Shown: in pieces, positions 16,194 to 24,205 of the stretch
Layout: each line of letters opens with the position of its first letter
Position numbering within the stretch: the stretch's first letter is position 1
Source: an uncultured Flavobacteriaceae bacterium
GTDB taxonomy: Bacteria > Bacteroidota > Bacteroidia > Flavobacteriales > Flavobacteriaceae
Direction of reading: 5' to 3'
Assembly: GCA_937773465.1 (NCBI GenBank)
Contig: CALJVK010000030.1
Location: 1 to 24,977 of the forward strand
Length of the DNA: 24,977 nucleotides
The notes under the pieces: model-generated
Database searches by the model: none
Seen by the model: only the letters and a program-made list of their open reading frames with translations
What the model was told of the DNA's origin: nothing
Program-made: the position numbers and the translations under genes

Positions 16194-17147
16194 ATGAAAG
16201 TTCTACAAGTAACAAATAATTATCCAACTCGTAAATTACCTATTTTTGGAATATTTGTAAAAGAACAAATCGATTCATTAATTGATTTAGGTATAGATAT
16301 TGATTTTTTTTTTATTAATGCAAGAGAAAAAGGCCCATTTGAATATATAAAAGCCATATTTATTTTAGCTCGTAAGCTTGAAAAAAATAATTATGATATA
16401 GTACATTGTCATCATTCATTTTCTGCATTAGTTTTATTTCTAGCGAGTTTGTTTAAAAGAAAAAAAAATAAATATTTAGTTTCTTTTCAATCAGATCCTA
16501 AAAATGAATTTTTTGGATTATTTTATTTTTTATTTAAATTTAGATTTGATGGATTTATTTTTAAGAACAAGCCCAATATTAAAAACAAAAAATCTTATTA
16601 TTTACCTAATGGAGTTAATGAATCTCTTTTTAGACCAATTATAAAAAAAAGAGCCTGTGAACATTTATCTTTAGATTATAATAATAATTATATTTTATTT
16701 GTAAGCTCTAATAAATTTCGAAAAGAAAAAAGATTTGATTTATTTAAAAAGGTAATTAAAATTTTACAGTCTAATTATCCTGATTTTAATTTTGAGATGA
16801 TAAAAATGATAAATATTAATCGTACTGAGGTACCTTATTTTTTTAATGCGGCATCTGTCCATCTTTTAACTTCAGATTTTGAAGGATCACCAAATTCTAT
16901 TAAAGAATCGATTTTTTGTAATACACCTGTAGTATCCACTAACGTTGGAAATGTTAATGATATTTGTGAGGGACTAAAAGGCTGTTTTGTTTCTAATTCA
17001 AATGATCCAAAAGAACTAGCAGATTTAGTTATTAATGCATTAAATATTGATAATTTTGATTGCAGAGATATTTTAATAAAAAAAGGATATTCAATCAAAA
17101 ATGTTGCATTAAAATTAATTACTGTGTATAATGAAATAAAACTATAA
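16194..17147 (+). CDS. Glycosyltransferase family 4
   Basis: This 317-residue GT4 protein is at the short end for the family. The N-terminus reads MKVLQVTNNYPTRKLPIFG with FVKEQIDSL, a common start for GT4 enzymes of exopolysaccharide loci. A later YDIVHCHHSFSAL block and NGVNESLF follow. The C-terminal donor domain carries the full EX7E motif in FEGSPNSIKES (Glu230 and Glu238), then TPVVSTNVGN. It should add a sugar from an NDP donor with retention. It is in the most AT-rich part of the window. An 8-base tandem repeat overlaps its stop codon at 17145-17147. Substrate unknown. Confidence 0.82.
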   Translation: MKVLQVTNNYPTRKLPIFGIFVKEQIDSLIDLGIDIDFFFINAREKGPFEYIKAIFILARKLEKNNYDIVHCHHSFSALVLFLASLFKRKKNKYLVSFQSDPKNEFFGLFYFLFKFRFDGFIFKNKPNIKNKKSYYLPNGVNESLFRPIIKKRACEHLSLDYNNNYILFVSSNKFRKEKRFDLFKKVIKILQSNYPDFNFEMIKMININRTEVPYFFNAASVHLLTSDFEGSPNSIKESIFCNTPVVSTNVGNVNDICEGLKGCFVSNSNDPKELADLVINALNIDNFDCRDILIKKGYSIKNVALKLITVYNEIKL

Positions 17148-17173
17148 AACTATAAAACTATAAAACTATAAAA
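17136..17173 (+). repeat. Tandem 8-base repeat (ATAAAACT x4) across a stop codon and leader
   Basis: Four perfect copies of ATAAAACT occupy 17136-17167, followed by a partial fifth, ATAAAA, to 17173. The first two copies hold the last codons and TAA of the GT4 gene; the rest form the leader of the reductase gene at ATG 17178. Because the stop lies in the junction of copies 1 and 2, copy-number change would leave the GT4 protein unchanged but would alter the leader length upstream of the next start. Confidence 0.8.
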
Positions 17174-17177
17174 TAAA

Positions 17178-18086
17178 ATGAAAAAAAGAATTTATATTGC
17201 AGGTAGTGGTGGAATGTTAGGAGAAGCGTTTTATTCACAATTTAAAGATAGTTATGATCTTAAATGTACTGATAAAGATGTAAATGATGATTGGTTGTCT
17301 TTTCTTGATTTCAGAGATCGAGACGCCTACATAAATGATGTAGAAGAATTTAAGCCAGATTATCTTTTCCATATTGGTGCATATACCAATTTAGAATTTT
17401 GTGAAGAAAATGCAAATGACACTTACGATACTAATACTTTGTCTGTAGAAAATGCAGTTTTTATTGCTAATAAATTAGATATTCCTTTGTTATATATTAG
17501 TACAGCTGGGATTTTTGATGGAAAAAAAGAGCTATATGATGATTGGGATATTCCAAATCCATTGGGAGTATATGCAAGATCTAAATACATGGGTGAACGT
17601 TTTGTTTGTGAAAATGCTAAACGATTTTTAGTTTGTAGAGCAGGTTGGATGATGGGATCTGGACCTAAAAAAGATAAGAAATTTATTCAAAAGTTAATGA
17701 AGCAAATTAAGGATGGGAATAAAGAATTATTTATAGTAAATGATAAAGACGGAACACCCACTTATACACATGATTTTGCTAAAACAGTAAAAGAACTGAT
17801 TCAAAAAGAGTATTGGGGTCTTTACAATTGCGTTTGTGGGGGACAAACTAGTAGATTTGAAGTGGCAGAAGAATTAATAAGTCTTTTAGGTAAGAAAGAT
17901 GATATAAAAATTACTTCTGTAAATTCAGAGTATTTTAAAGATATTTATTATGCAGAAAGACCACCATCAGAAAGATTGTTAACAAAAAAACTAGATTTAA
18001 GAGGAGCCAACAAAATGCGTGATTGGAAGGTTTCTTTAAAAGAATATATAAACAAATACTATGAAGGTTATATAGATGAAAACTAA
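17178..18086 (+). CDS. RmlD-family NAD(P)-dependent sugar reductase
   Basis: This 302-residue extended SDR of the RmlD_sub_bind type starts MKKRIYIAGSGGMLGEAF, with the cofactor loop at residues 9-15. It keeps YARSK (Tyr132, Lys136), FLVCRAGWMMGSG and GTPTYTHDFA, as in dTDP-4-dehydrorhamnose reductases. The RmlD motif STDYVFDG is here STAGIFDG, so the Asp after the catalytic Thr is lost. A second RmlD lies at 24206, so this paralogue probably reduces another 4-keto sugar nucleotide, for example a UDP-6-deoxy-4-keto-HexNAc, possibly the product of the CapD-like SDR at 1503. It overlaps the next GT gene by 11 bases. The family is firm; substrate is inference. Confidence 0.75.
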   Translation: MKKRIYIAGSGGMLGEAFYSQFKDSYDLKCTDKDVNDDWLSFLDFRDRDAYINDVEEFKPDYLFHIGAYTNLEFCEENANDTYDTNTLSVENAVFIANKLDIPLLYISTAGIFDGKKELYDDWDIPNPLGVYARSKYMGERFVCENAKRFLVCRAGWMMGSGPKKDKKFIQKLMKQIKDGNKELFIVNDKDGTPTYTHDFAKTVKELIQKEYWGLYNCVCGGQTSRFEVAEELISLLGKKDDIKITSVNSEYFKDIYYAERPPSERLLTKKLDLRGANKMRDWKVSLKEYINKYYEGYIDEN

Positions 18087-19173
18087 GAATAAGAAAGTTG
18101 CTATTATTGGTACTAATGGTATTCCTGCAAGATATGGAGGATTTGAAACCTTAGCAGAGTATCTAACTAAAGAATTAGAAGCTGATTTTGATTTTACCGT
18201 ATACTGTAGTTCGATTTATAAAAAAAATGACCGAATTAAATCTTATAATAATTCAAAATTAATTTTTTTGCCATTTAAGGCTAATGGGATTCAAAGTATT
18301 TTTTATGACATAATATCTACCTTTCATGCATGGTTTACCTCAGATGTTTTGTTGGTTTTAGGACCTGCAGCAGGTTTTATATTGCCATTAAATAAATTTT
18401 TCAAAAAAAAAATAATTACAAATCACGGTGGGTTAAATGAGTGGGAAAGAGAAAAACTTTCTCTCTTTCAAAGGAAATATGCTTATTTAAATCACAAAAT
18501 AGCAGGACAAAATTCTAATGAAAATATTGCAGATAATTTACCATTAAAAAAAAGTTTACTTCGTGCATTTGGAGTTAAAACTAAAGTAATCGAATATGGT
18601 GGAAATCATATTAATATTGAAAATATCTCTTCTAAATCAATAAAAAAATATCCATTTTTATCAAACTCGTATTCACTTTGTGTGGCTCGTGCTCAAGTAG
18701 ACAACAACTTACACCTTTTAATAGAAGCATTTGAGGGTTTACCTGACAAAAATTTAGTTATAATTTCTAATTGGAATATATCAATATATGGGCAAGAATT
18801 ATGGAGTAAATACCAAGGCTTAAATAATATATTTCTTGTACCTGCTATCTATGATAAATACGAGTTAGATGTTATAAGGAGTAATACTGAATTATATATA
18901 CATAGTCACTCACAATGCGGCACAGCTCCATCATTAGTTGAAGCTATGAATTATAATATTCCTGTAATCTGTTTTGATGTTCTAACTAATAGGGAAACAA
19001 CACAACATAAATCATTTTATTTTAATAACATCAACAATTTAAAACTTTTAATCACAAACCTTTCAGAAGGTAAACGATCTAAATTAAAAAAAGAAATGTT
19101 TGCAATATCAAAAAAAAAATATACCTGGAAAATTATTGCCAATAAATACGCTAATTTAATATCAACCTTATGA
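18076..19173 (+). CDS. DUF1972/GT4 glycosyltransferase, probable rhamnosyltransferase
   Basis: This is a 365-residue GT-B protein. Its N-terminus has VAIIGTNGIPARYGGFETL (residues 8-26), the signature of DUF1972, found in front of GT4 domains of rhamnosyltransferases. Later blocks are LGPAAGFILP, TNHGGLNEWEREKLS, YLNHKIAGQNSN, LCVARAQVDNNLHLL, and HSQCGTAPSLVEAMNYNIP as the donor-binding end. The dTDP-rhamnose genes 4 kb downstream supply a suitable donor, so L-rhamnose transfer is likely but not proved. It overlaps the reductase gene before it by 11 bases and the ketoacyl synthase gene after it by 4 (ATGA). Confidence 0.82.
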   Translation: MKTKNKKVAIIGTNGIPARYGGFETLAEYLTKELEADFDFTVYCSSIYKKNDRIKSYNNSKLIFLPFKANGIQSIFYDIISTFHAWFTSDVLLVLGPAAGFILPLNKFFKKKIITNHGGLNEWEREKLSLFQRKYAYLNHKIAGQNSNENIADNLPLKKSLLRAFGVKTKVIEYGGNHINIENISSKSIKKYPFLSNSYSLCVARAQVDNNLHLLIEAFEGLPDKNLVIISNWNISIYGQELWSKYQGLNNIFLVPAIYDKYELDVIRSNTELYIHSHSQCGTAPSLVEAMNYNIPVICFDVLTNRETTQHKSFYFNNINNLKLLITNLSEGKRSKLKKEMFAISKKKYTWKIIANKYANLISTL

Positions 19174-20159
19174 AGCAACTAGTAAGAAATGTAAAAATAT
19201 TAGGAACAGGATCTTATTTACCTGAAAAAATAATAACAAATCAATATTTAGAGACTAAGATTTCTACAAATTCAAAATGGATTTTTGAAAATGTTGGTAT
19301 TTTGGAAAGGCGTATTGCAGAAGATAATATAGCTACTAGTGATTTAGCGACAATTGCAGGACAAAGAGCTATAGATGATGCAGGATTAAAAAATGAAGAT
19401 ATTGACCTAATTATTGTAGCAACAGCTACTCCAGATAGAAAAGCTCCTTCTACTGCTGCATTTGTTCACCATAAACTAAATGCATATAATGCAGCTGCCT
19501 TTGATTTAAATGCTGTTTGCAGTGGTTTCTTGTTTGGGATGTCTGTAGCTTCTCAGTATATTGCATCTGGAGTTTATAATAATGTATTAGTTATTGGAGC
19601 TGATACTTTTTCTAAAATTACAGATTGGACAAGAAGAGATGCTGTTTTTTTTGGTGATGGTGCAGGAGCTGCTGTATTAACTTCAGCCAATGTAACAGAA
19701 GGATTTTTAGCTTACAGGTTGTATACTGATACATCTAATGAAATGCTTGGTTTTACAATTCCAGGAGGAGGATCAGAAATTCCTTTGACTAAAGAAAATA
19801 TGAATGAACAGTATTTTCAGATGAACGGAAGGGCTGTTTTTAATTCAGCTACAAAAGCATTACCAAAAGCTATTAATCAGGTCTTGGAGGATACTGGTTT
19901 AGTAATTGATGATATTGACATTATGATTCCGCATCAACCAAGTATTAGAATTTTACAAAAGACAGCTGAAATTATTGGTTTACCATTTAATAAATTGATG
20001 ACTAATATGGATAAGTATGCAAATACATCAGCAGGTACAATTCCTATTTTACTAGATGAGTTAAATAAAAGTAAAAAATTAAAAAAAGGAGATACTATTT
20101 TATTTGCAGCTGTGGGTAGTGGATGGACTTATGGAGCATCAATAATTAAATGGGGGTAA
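19170..20159 (+). CDS. Beta-ketoacyl-ACP synthase III (FabH-like), cluster-specific
   Basis: This 329-residue thiolase-fold enzyme has a complete catalytic triad: Cys117 in NAVCSGF, His255 in IPHQPS and Asn285 in YANTSAG. His and Asn are 30 residues apart, as in E. coli FabH. Other FabH blocks are IVATATPDRKAPSTAA, FGDGAGAAVL and a C-terminal AAVGSGWTYGASI. It would condense acetyl-CoA, or another short acyl-CoA, with malonyl-ACP to a 3-ketoacyl-ACP. Inside a glycan operon, with a 4-base overlap to a glycosyltransferase gene and followed by a FabG-like reductase and a GNAT, it more likely builds an acyl group for the sugar than housekeeping lipid. No acyl carrier gene is seen in the window. 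Confidence 0.87.
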   Translation: MKQLVRNVKILGTGSYLPEKIITNQYLETKISTNSKWIFENVGILERRIAEDNIATSDLATIAGQRAIDDAGLKNEDIDLIIVATATPDRKAPSTAAFVHHKLNAYNAAAFDLNAVCSGFLFGMSVASQYIASGVYNNVLVIGADTFSKITDWTRRDAVFFGDGAGAAVLTSANVTEGFLAYRLYTDTSNEMLGFTIPGGGSEIPLTKENMNEQYFQMNGRAVFNSATKALPKAINQVLEDTGLVIDDIDIMIPHQPSIRILQKTAEIIGLPFNKLMTNMDKYANTSAGTIPILLDELNKSKKLKKGDTILFAAVGSGWTYGASIIKWG

Positions 20160-20174
20160 TTAAAACTAAAAAAG

Positions 20175-20858
20175 ATGATAATAATAACAGGAGCGTCAAG
20201 CGGAGTAGGTAAGTTTTTATTTGATACTTACACAGAATTAGGAGAAGAAGTTTATGGAACTTATAATAAAAGTGTTCCAGAAACTACCAAACATAATGGA
20301 CACTATAATAAAGTAGATATAGTAAAGTATGATGAAGTTGAAAATTGGATAAAATCAATAAGTTTGTTAAAAGATATAGTACTGATAAATTGTGCTGGCA
20401 TAACTTATAATGCTTTTGCACATAAAGCAGATGTTGAACTTTGGAAAAATGTTATCGATGTAAACCTAACTGGGACTTATAACGTAATAAGAACAATCCT
20501 TCCTTTAATGAGAGAGGATAATTTTGGTAGAATTATTAATTTTTCATCAGTTGTTGCTCAAAAAGCAACTCCTGGCATAAGTGCTTATGCAGCCTCTAAA
20601 TCAGCACTATGGGGTATGGCCAAAAGTATTTCTATTGAAAATGCTTCGAAAGGTATTACCATTAATAATATAAATTTAGGTTATTCAGAATTGGGAATGA
20701 TTAAGCAAGTTCCTGAAAAATATAAAGCAGCTATAAAAGCAGGAATTCCAAGTGGAGAATTTTGCCAAAAAGAGGATGTGTTCAAATGTGTAGAATTTGT
20801 TAGAAAAAATAATTATTTAAATGGTTCTTCTATTGATTTAAATGGAGGTATATTTTAG
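20175..20858 (+). CDS. FabG-like short-chain dehydrogenase/reductase
   Basis: This 227-residue SDR starts MIIITGASSGVGKFL, with TGxxxGxG at residues 5-12. It has an INCAGIT block, IINFSSVVAQKATPG holding the catalytic Ser, and Tyr138/Lys142 in AYAASKSALWG; the C-terminus SSIDLNGGIF is typical. The arrangement matches 3-oxoacyl-ACP reductases, so it would reduce the FabH product to a 3-hydroxyacyl-ACP with NADPH. It lies 15 bases after the FabH gene, and a GNAT follows within 5 bases. It is slightly shorter than housekeeping FabG (about 245). It could instead reduce a sugar ketone; the pairing with FabH is the main reason for the acyl assignment. Confidence 0.78.
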   Translation: MIIITGASSGVGKFLFDTYTELGEEVYGTYNKSVPETTKHNGHYNKVDIVKYDEVENWIKSISLLKDIVLINCAGITYNAFAHKADVELWKNVIDVNLTGTYNVIRTILPLMREDNFGRIINFSSVVAQKATPGISAYAASKSALWGMAKSISIENASKGITINNINLGYSELGMIKQVPEKYKAAIKAGIPSGEFCQKEDVFKCVEFVRKNNYLNGSSIDLNGGIF

Positions 20859-20862
20859 CAAC

Positions 20863-21933
20863 ATGAAGTTATCTGTTTTTAAAAAAGAAAATGATATTAA
20901 CCAACAACGTGCTTTGTTTAAGGAATGTTTTCCTGAAAATAACGGCACTTCAGTTGAAAAAAAAGATCACTATTTATGGAAATTCCATTCCTTTCCATCT
21001 ACTCCAACCTCATATGAATATGGAGCATATATAAAGGAGAAGTTGATTGGATATTATGCTGCCTTACCTTATGAGTACATGATTGATGGTAAAATGATAA
21101 AGGTAGGTATGGTTTGTGATGTCATGACAGGTATAGAAGCTCGTGGGAAAGGAGTCTTTACAAAAATGGGCGCCTATTCTACAGACTCTATGAAAGATGA
21201 AGAATTAGAATTTACAATTGGTTATCCGATAAGACCAGAAGTAATACCAGGGCATATTAAAGTTGGTTGGGAGAAATTATTTGCCTTACCATTGTATATT
21301 AAATTTTTAAGTAGTAAAAGCCTTTTGAAAAATAAAAAAATTAATTTTTTATATCCAATAATTGACTTATGTCTGGTTTCTTATAATTATTTAATTGGAT
21401 TACTTCAATATAAAAATAAATATGATATTCAAATCTATAACTCTAAAGAAATAAGTGATATAAGAGGATTAGATTTGTTTTTACAGAAATGGATTTCTGA
21501 ACAAGAAATAGCTTTAAATAAAAAAATAGAATTTTTAAAATGGAGATTAGGAGCTCCTGGAAAAAAATACAAAATTATTATTGCAAAAGATTCAAATGAA
21601 ATAATTGGTCTTTGTATAGTGTCAGAAATTATAAAAGAAAATGTACCGTCCTTAGCAATATTAGATTTAAGCTGTCTTAAATATCATAAAAAGGCAGAAG
21701 GTAGTATCTTTTCTGAAATTGAATCTTATGCAAGGGATAATAAGTTAGAAGCGATTATGATTATGGCAAGTAGTTATTTTTCTAAAAGGTATTCTTTAGT
21801 TAAAAATGGGTTTATTAAATCACCACATAAATTTTGGCTTATTGTTAAAAACTTAAATAAAAATTATTCAATGGCATTTTTAAGAAATGAAAAAAACTGG
21901 CATTTAACCTGGATTGATTCAGATGACTTATAA
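20863..21933 (+). CDS. GNAT-family acyltransferase
   Basis: This 356-residue protein has an N-terminal GNAT fold: YGAYIKEKLIGYYAALPYEY, then VGMVCDVMTGIEARGKGVFT (the acyl-CoA pyrophosphate loop is in ARGKG), then FTIGYPIRPEVIPGHIKVGW. A second acyltransferase-like half follows from about residue 210 (KKIEFLKWRLGAPGKKYKIIIAKD in sequence blocks, EIIGLCIVSEI). Start chosen is ATG 20863, four bases after the reductase stop; ATG 20842 would overlap that gene by 17 bases. The enzyme probably puts an acyl group on an amino sugar or other acceptor, with the hydroxyacyl made by the two preceding genes as the natural donor. Direct evidence for donor or acceptor is lacking. Confidence 0.7.
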   Translation: MKLSVFKKENDINQQRALFKECFPENNGTSVEKKDHYLWKFHSFPSTPTSYEYGAYIKEKLIGYYAALPYEYMIDGKMIKVGMVCDVMTGIEARGKGVFTKMGAYSTDSMKDEELEFTIGYPIRPEVIPGHIKVGWEKLFALPLYIKFLSSKSLLKNKKINFLYPIIDLCLVSYNYLIGLLQYKNKYDIQIYNSKEISDIRGLDLFLQKWISEQEIALNKKIEFLKWRLGAPGKKYKIIIAKDSNEIIGLCIVSEIIKENVPSLAILDLSCLKYHKKAEGSIFSEIESYARDNKLEAIMIMASSYFSKRYSLVKNGFIKSPHKFWLIVKNLNKNYSMAFLRNEKNWHLTWIDSDDL

Positions 21934-21937
21934 TAAA

Positions 21938-22786
21938 ATGAATATTTTAACATTTGATATAGAAGAATGGTTTCATTTATTGAATAATGAATCTACCAAA
22001 ACTGAACTAGACTGGCAAAAATACGAGCCAAGAATTGTTCAAAATATGGAGAAAATATTTAAAATATTAGAGGACACAAATACAAAAGCTAGTTTTTTTG
22101 TTTTGGGATGGATTGCCGAAAAATACCCTAATGTTGTAAGAGAAATATGCGATAGAGGATATGAAATAGGGAGTCATACTACTTTTCATCAATTAGTGTA
22201 TAATCAAGATAGAAATAGTTTTTTTCAAGATGTAGATCGTTCTATAAAAACATTAGAAGACATCTCAGGAAAAAAAATTAAAATGTTTCGTGCTCCCGGG
22301 TTTTCTATTACTGAAGAGAATTTATGGGCTTTTGAAGTGTTACACGAGTTGGGAATTGAAATTGATTCATCGGTTTTCCCAGCAAGTAGAGCGCATGGTG
22401 GAATGCCTAAGTATGGTGTAGCTCAGCCATCTGTATTAAAATATAAAGGTGCTCAATTAAAAGAGTTGCCAATCAATACGACTTCAATTTTTAACACCCC
22501 TCTTATTTTTTCTGGCGGAGGATATTTTCGCCTTTTGCCTTATCCAGTAATAAAACACTTAACAAAGAGTTCTGATTATATTATGTCTTATTTTCATCCA
22601 AGAGACTTTGATTTTAATCAGCCACTTATAAAAGAATTATCTATACAAAGAAAGTTTAAGTCTTATGTGGGATTGAAAAATGCTGAAATGAAATTAAGAA
22701 AATGGACCACAGATTTTGAATTTGTTGATATAAAAAAAGCAAATGATACTATTAATTGGAACAATGTAAAAACAGTAGAGTTATGA
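21938..22786 (+). CDS. Polysaccharide deacetylase (NodB homology, DUF3473 type)
   Basis: A 282-residue deacetylase without a signal peptide. Start chosen is ATG 21938 ([15 protein letters not shown]), the usual start of this group; upstream ATG 21923 and TTG 21914 overlap the previous gene. Motif 1 is FDIEEWFH (Asp7), motif 2 is GSHTTFHQL with metal-type His80 and His84, motif 3 is FRAPGFSI, and motif 5 is [10 protein letters not shown]. It would remove an N-acetyl from a HexNAc, probably on the lipid-linked intermediate, leaving a free amine. That amine could be the acceptor of the acyl group from the three genes just upstream. It overlaps rmlA by four bases (ATGA). The link to acylation is inference. 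Confidence 0.8.
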   Translation: MNILTFDIEEWFHLLNNESTKTELDWQKYEPRIVQNMEKIFKILEDTNTKASFFVLGWIAEKYPNVVREICDRGYEIGSHTTFHQLVYNQDRNSFFQDVDRSIKTLEDISGKKIKMFRAPGFSITEENLWAFEVLHELGIEIDSSVFPASRAHGGMPKYGVAQPSVLKYKGAQLKELPINTTSIFNTPLIFSGGGYFRLLPYPVIKHLTKSSDYIMSYFHPRDFDFNQPLIKELSIQRKFKSYVGLKNAEMKLRKWTTDFEFVDIKKANDTINWNNVKTVEL

Positions 22787-23651
22787 AAGGAATTATTTTA
22801 GCAGGAGGTAGTGGAACACGCTTATATCCAATTACCAAAGGAGTATCAAAGCAGTTATTACCTGTTTATGATAAACCAATGATATATTACCCTTTATCTG
22901 TATTAATGTTGGCAGGTATTCAAGAAATTTTAATTATTTCTACTCCGGAAGATTTGCCTAATTTTCAAAAACTATTAGGTGATGGTTCTGAGATTGGCTT
23001 ACAATTATCTTACGAAGATCAACCAAGTCCAGATGGTTTAGCACAAGCTTTTATTATTGGTGAAGAATTTATAGGAAATGATGATGTTTGTTTAGTACTT
23101 GGAGACAATATTTTTTATGGATATGGTTTTTCTGGAATTTTGAAAAATGCTATAAAAAATTTGATAAAGGAAAATCAACTGTTTTTGGATATTATGTAAA
23201 TGATCCTGAACGTTATGGAGTTGCTGAGTTTGATGCAGATGGCAATGTAATTTCCATAGAAGAAAAACCCAAAGATCCAAAATCTAATTTTGCAGTAGTT
23301 GGTTTATATTTTTATACAAATGATGTAGTTCAAATTGCAAAAAAAATAAAACCATCTCACAGAGGAGAATTAGAAATTACCTCCGTAAATCAAGAATACT
23401 TAAACAACAAAACTTAAAAGTAGAATTACTAGGTAGAGGTTTTGCATGGTTAGATACTGGCACACATGATTCTTTAATGGAAGCAGGTCAGTTTATAGAA
23501 ACTATAGAAAAACGGCAAGGGTTAAAAGTAGCCTGTTTGGAAGAAATTGCTTATAGAATGAAATATATAGATGCAAATCAATTAAAGAAGTTAGCAGACC
23601 CTTAAAGAAAAATGGTTATGGTCAATATCTTTTAAAATTAGCAAAGAATAA
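22783..23651 (+). pseudogene. rmlA: Glucose-1-phosphate thymidylyltransferase, frameshifted (likely sequence errors)
   Basis: RmlA makes dTDP-glucose from glucose-1-P and dTTP. From ATG 22783 it reads [20 protein letters not shown] with [20 protein letters not shown] and [13 protein letters not shown], but it breaks three times. A base is missing in the T run at 23160-23162 (expected [20 protein letters not shown]), in the A run at 23402-23404 (expected NQEYLKQQNLK), and in the C run at 23599-23601 (expected [16 protein letters not shown]). With the lost bases restored it is a full-length RmlA containing [16 protein letters not shown] fourth loss near 23634-23637 would give a stop at 23649-23651 overlapping rmlC; otherwise the frame runs to 23694. 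Probably intact in the organism. Confidence 0.85.
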
Positions 23652-24202
23652 TGAAGTTTATAGAAACAAAAATATTAGATGTAATTATTATTGAGCCTAC
23701 AGTATTTGGAGATGCTAGAGGGTATTTTTTAGAGTCCTACAATCAAAAGAAGTTTGAAGAAGTTATTGGTAAAACTCTTTTGTACAAGACAATGAGTCGA
23801 AATCATCTAAGGGAGTATTGCGTGGTCTTCATTTTCAAAAACCACCATTTGAGCAAGCAAAGTTAGTAAGATGTATTGAAGGTAGAGTTATTGATGTTGC
23901 AGTAGATATTAGAAAAAACTCAAAAACCTATGGAAAGCATGTTGCAGTGCTATTATCGGAGAAAATAAACGGCAATTATTTGTGCCAAGAGGTTTTGCAC
24001 ATGGTTTTTTGTTTTGAGTGAAAGCGCTACTTTTGCCTATAAAGTAGACAATAGCTATGCGCCAGACTATGATGCAGGTATCCGATGGAACGATAAGGAT
24101 TTAAACATTCAATGGGGGCTGGAAGATAGTGAAGTTATGGTTTCTGCAAAAGATGCTGAACTTCCTTTTTTTTTAGAATTTGAATCTCCTTTTACAAACT
24201 AA
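23651..24202 (+). pseudogene. rmlC: dTDP-4-dehydrorhamnose 3,5-epimerase, frameshifted (likely sequence errors)
   Basis: RmlC inverts C3 and C5 of dTDP-4-keto-6-deoxyglucose. ATG 23651 opens MKFIETKILDVIIIEPTVFG with GDARGYFLESYNQ. Three single-base losses split the rest: within 23771-23777, probably the A run (afterwards FVQDNESKSSKGVLRGLHFQ); at the GG 23958-23959 (expected LSGENKRQLFVPRGFAHG); and at the T run 24005-24010 (expected GFFVLSES or GFLVLSES). Read through the shifts, the product has the normal length of about 184 residues, the catalytic His in LRGLHFQ, DVAVDIRKNSKTYG, and AYKVDNSYAPDYDAGIRW. The stop is at 24200-24202, three bases before rmlD. All breaks are homopolymer-type, so this is probably a real, working gene. 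Confidence 0.85.
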
Positions 24203-24205
24203 AAT

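Noticed and set aside
17136..17173. CRISPR-like array
   Set aside because: The copies are contiguous 8-mers without spacers; this is a simple tandem repeat.
19170..20159. Housekeeping fabH of fatty acid synthesis
   Set aside because: Housekeeping fabH usually sits with rpmF/plsX or fab genes. Here it overlaps a glycosyltransferase gene and is followed by glycan-modifying genes, so a cluster-specific role is more likely, although activity on general substrates cannot be excluded.
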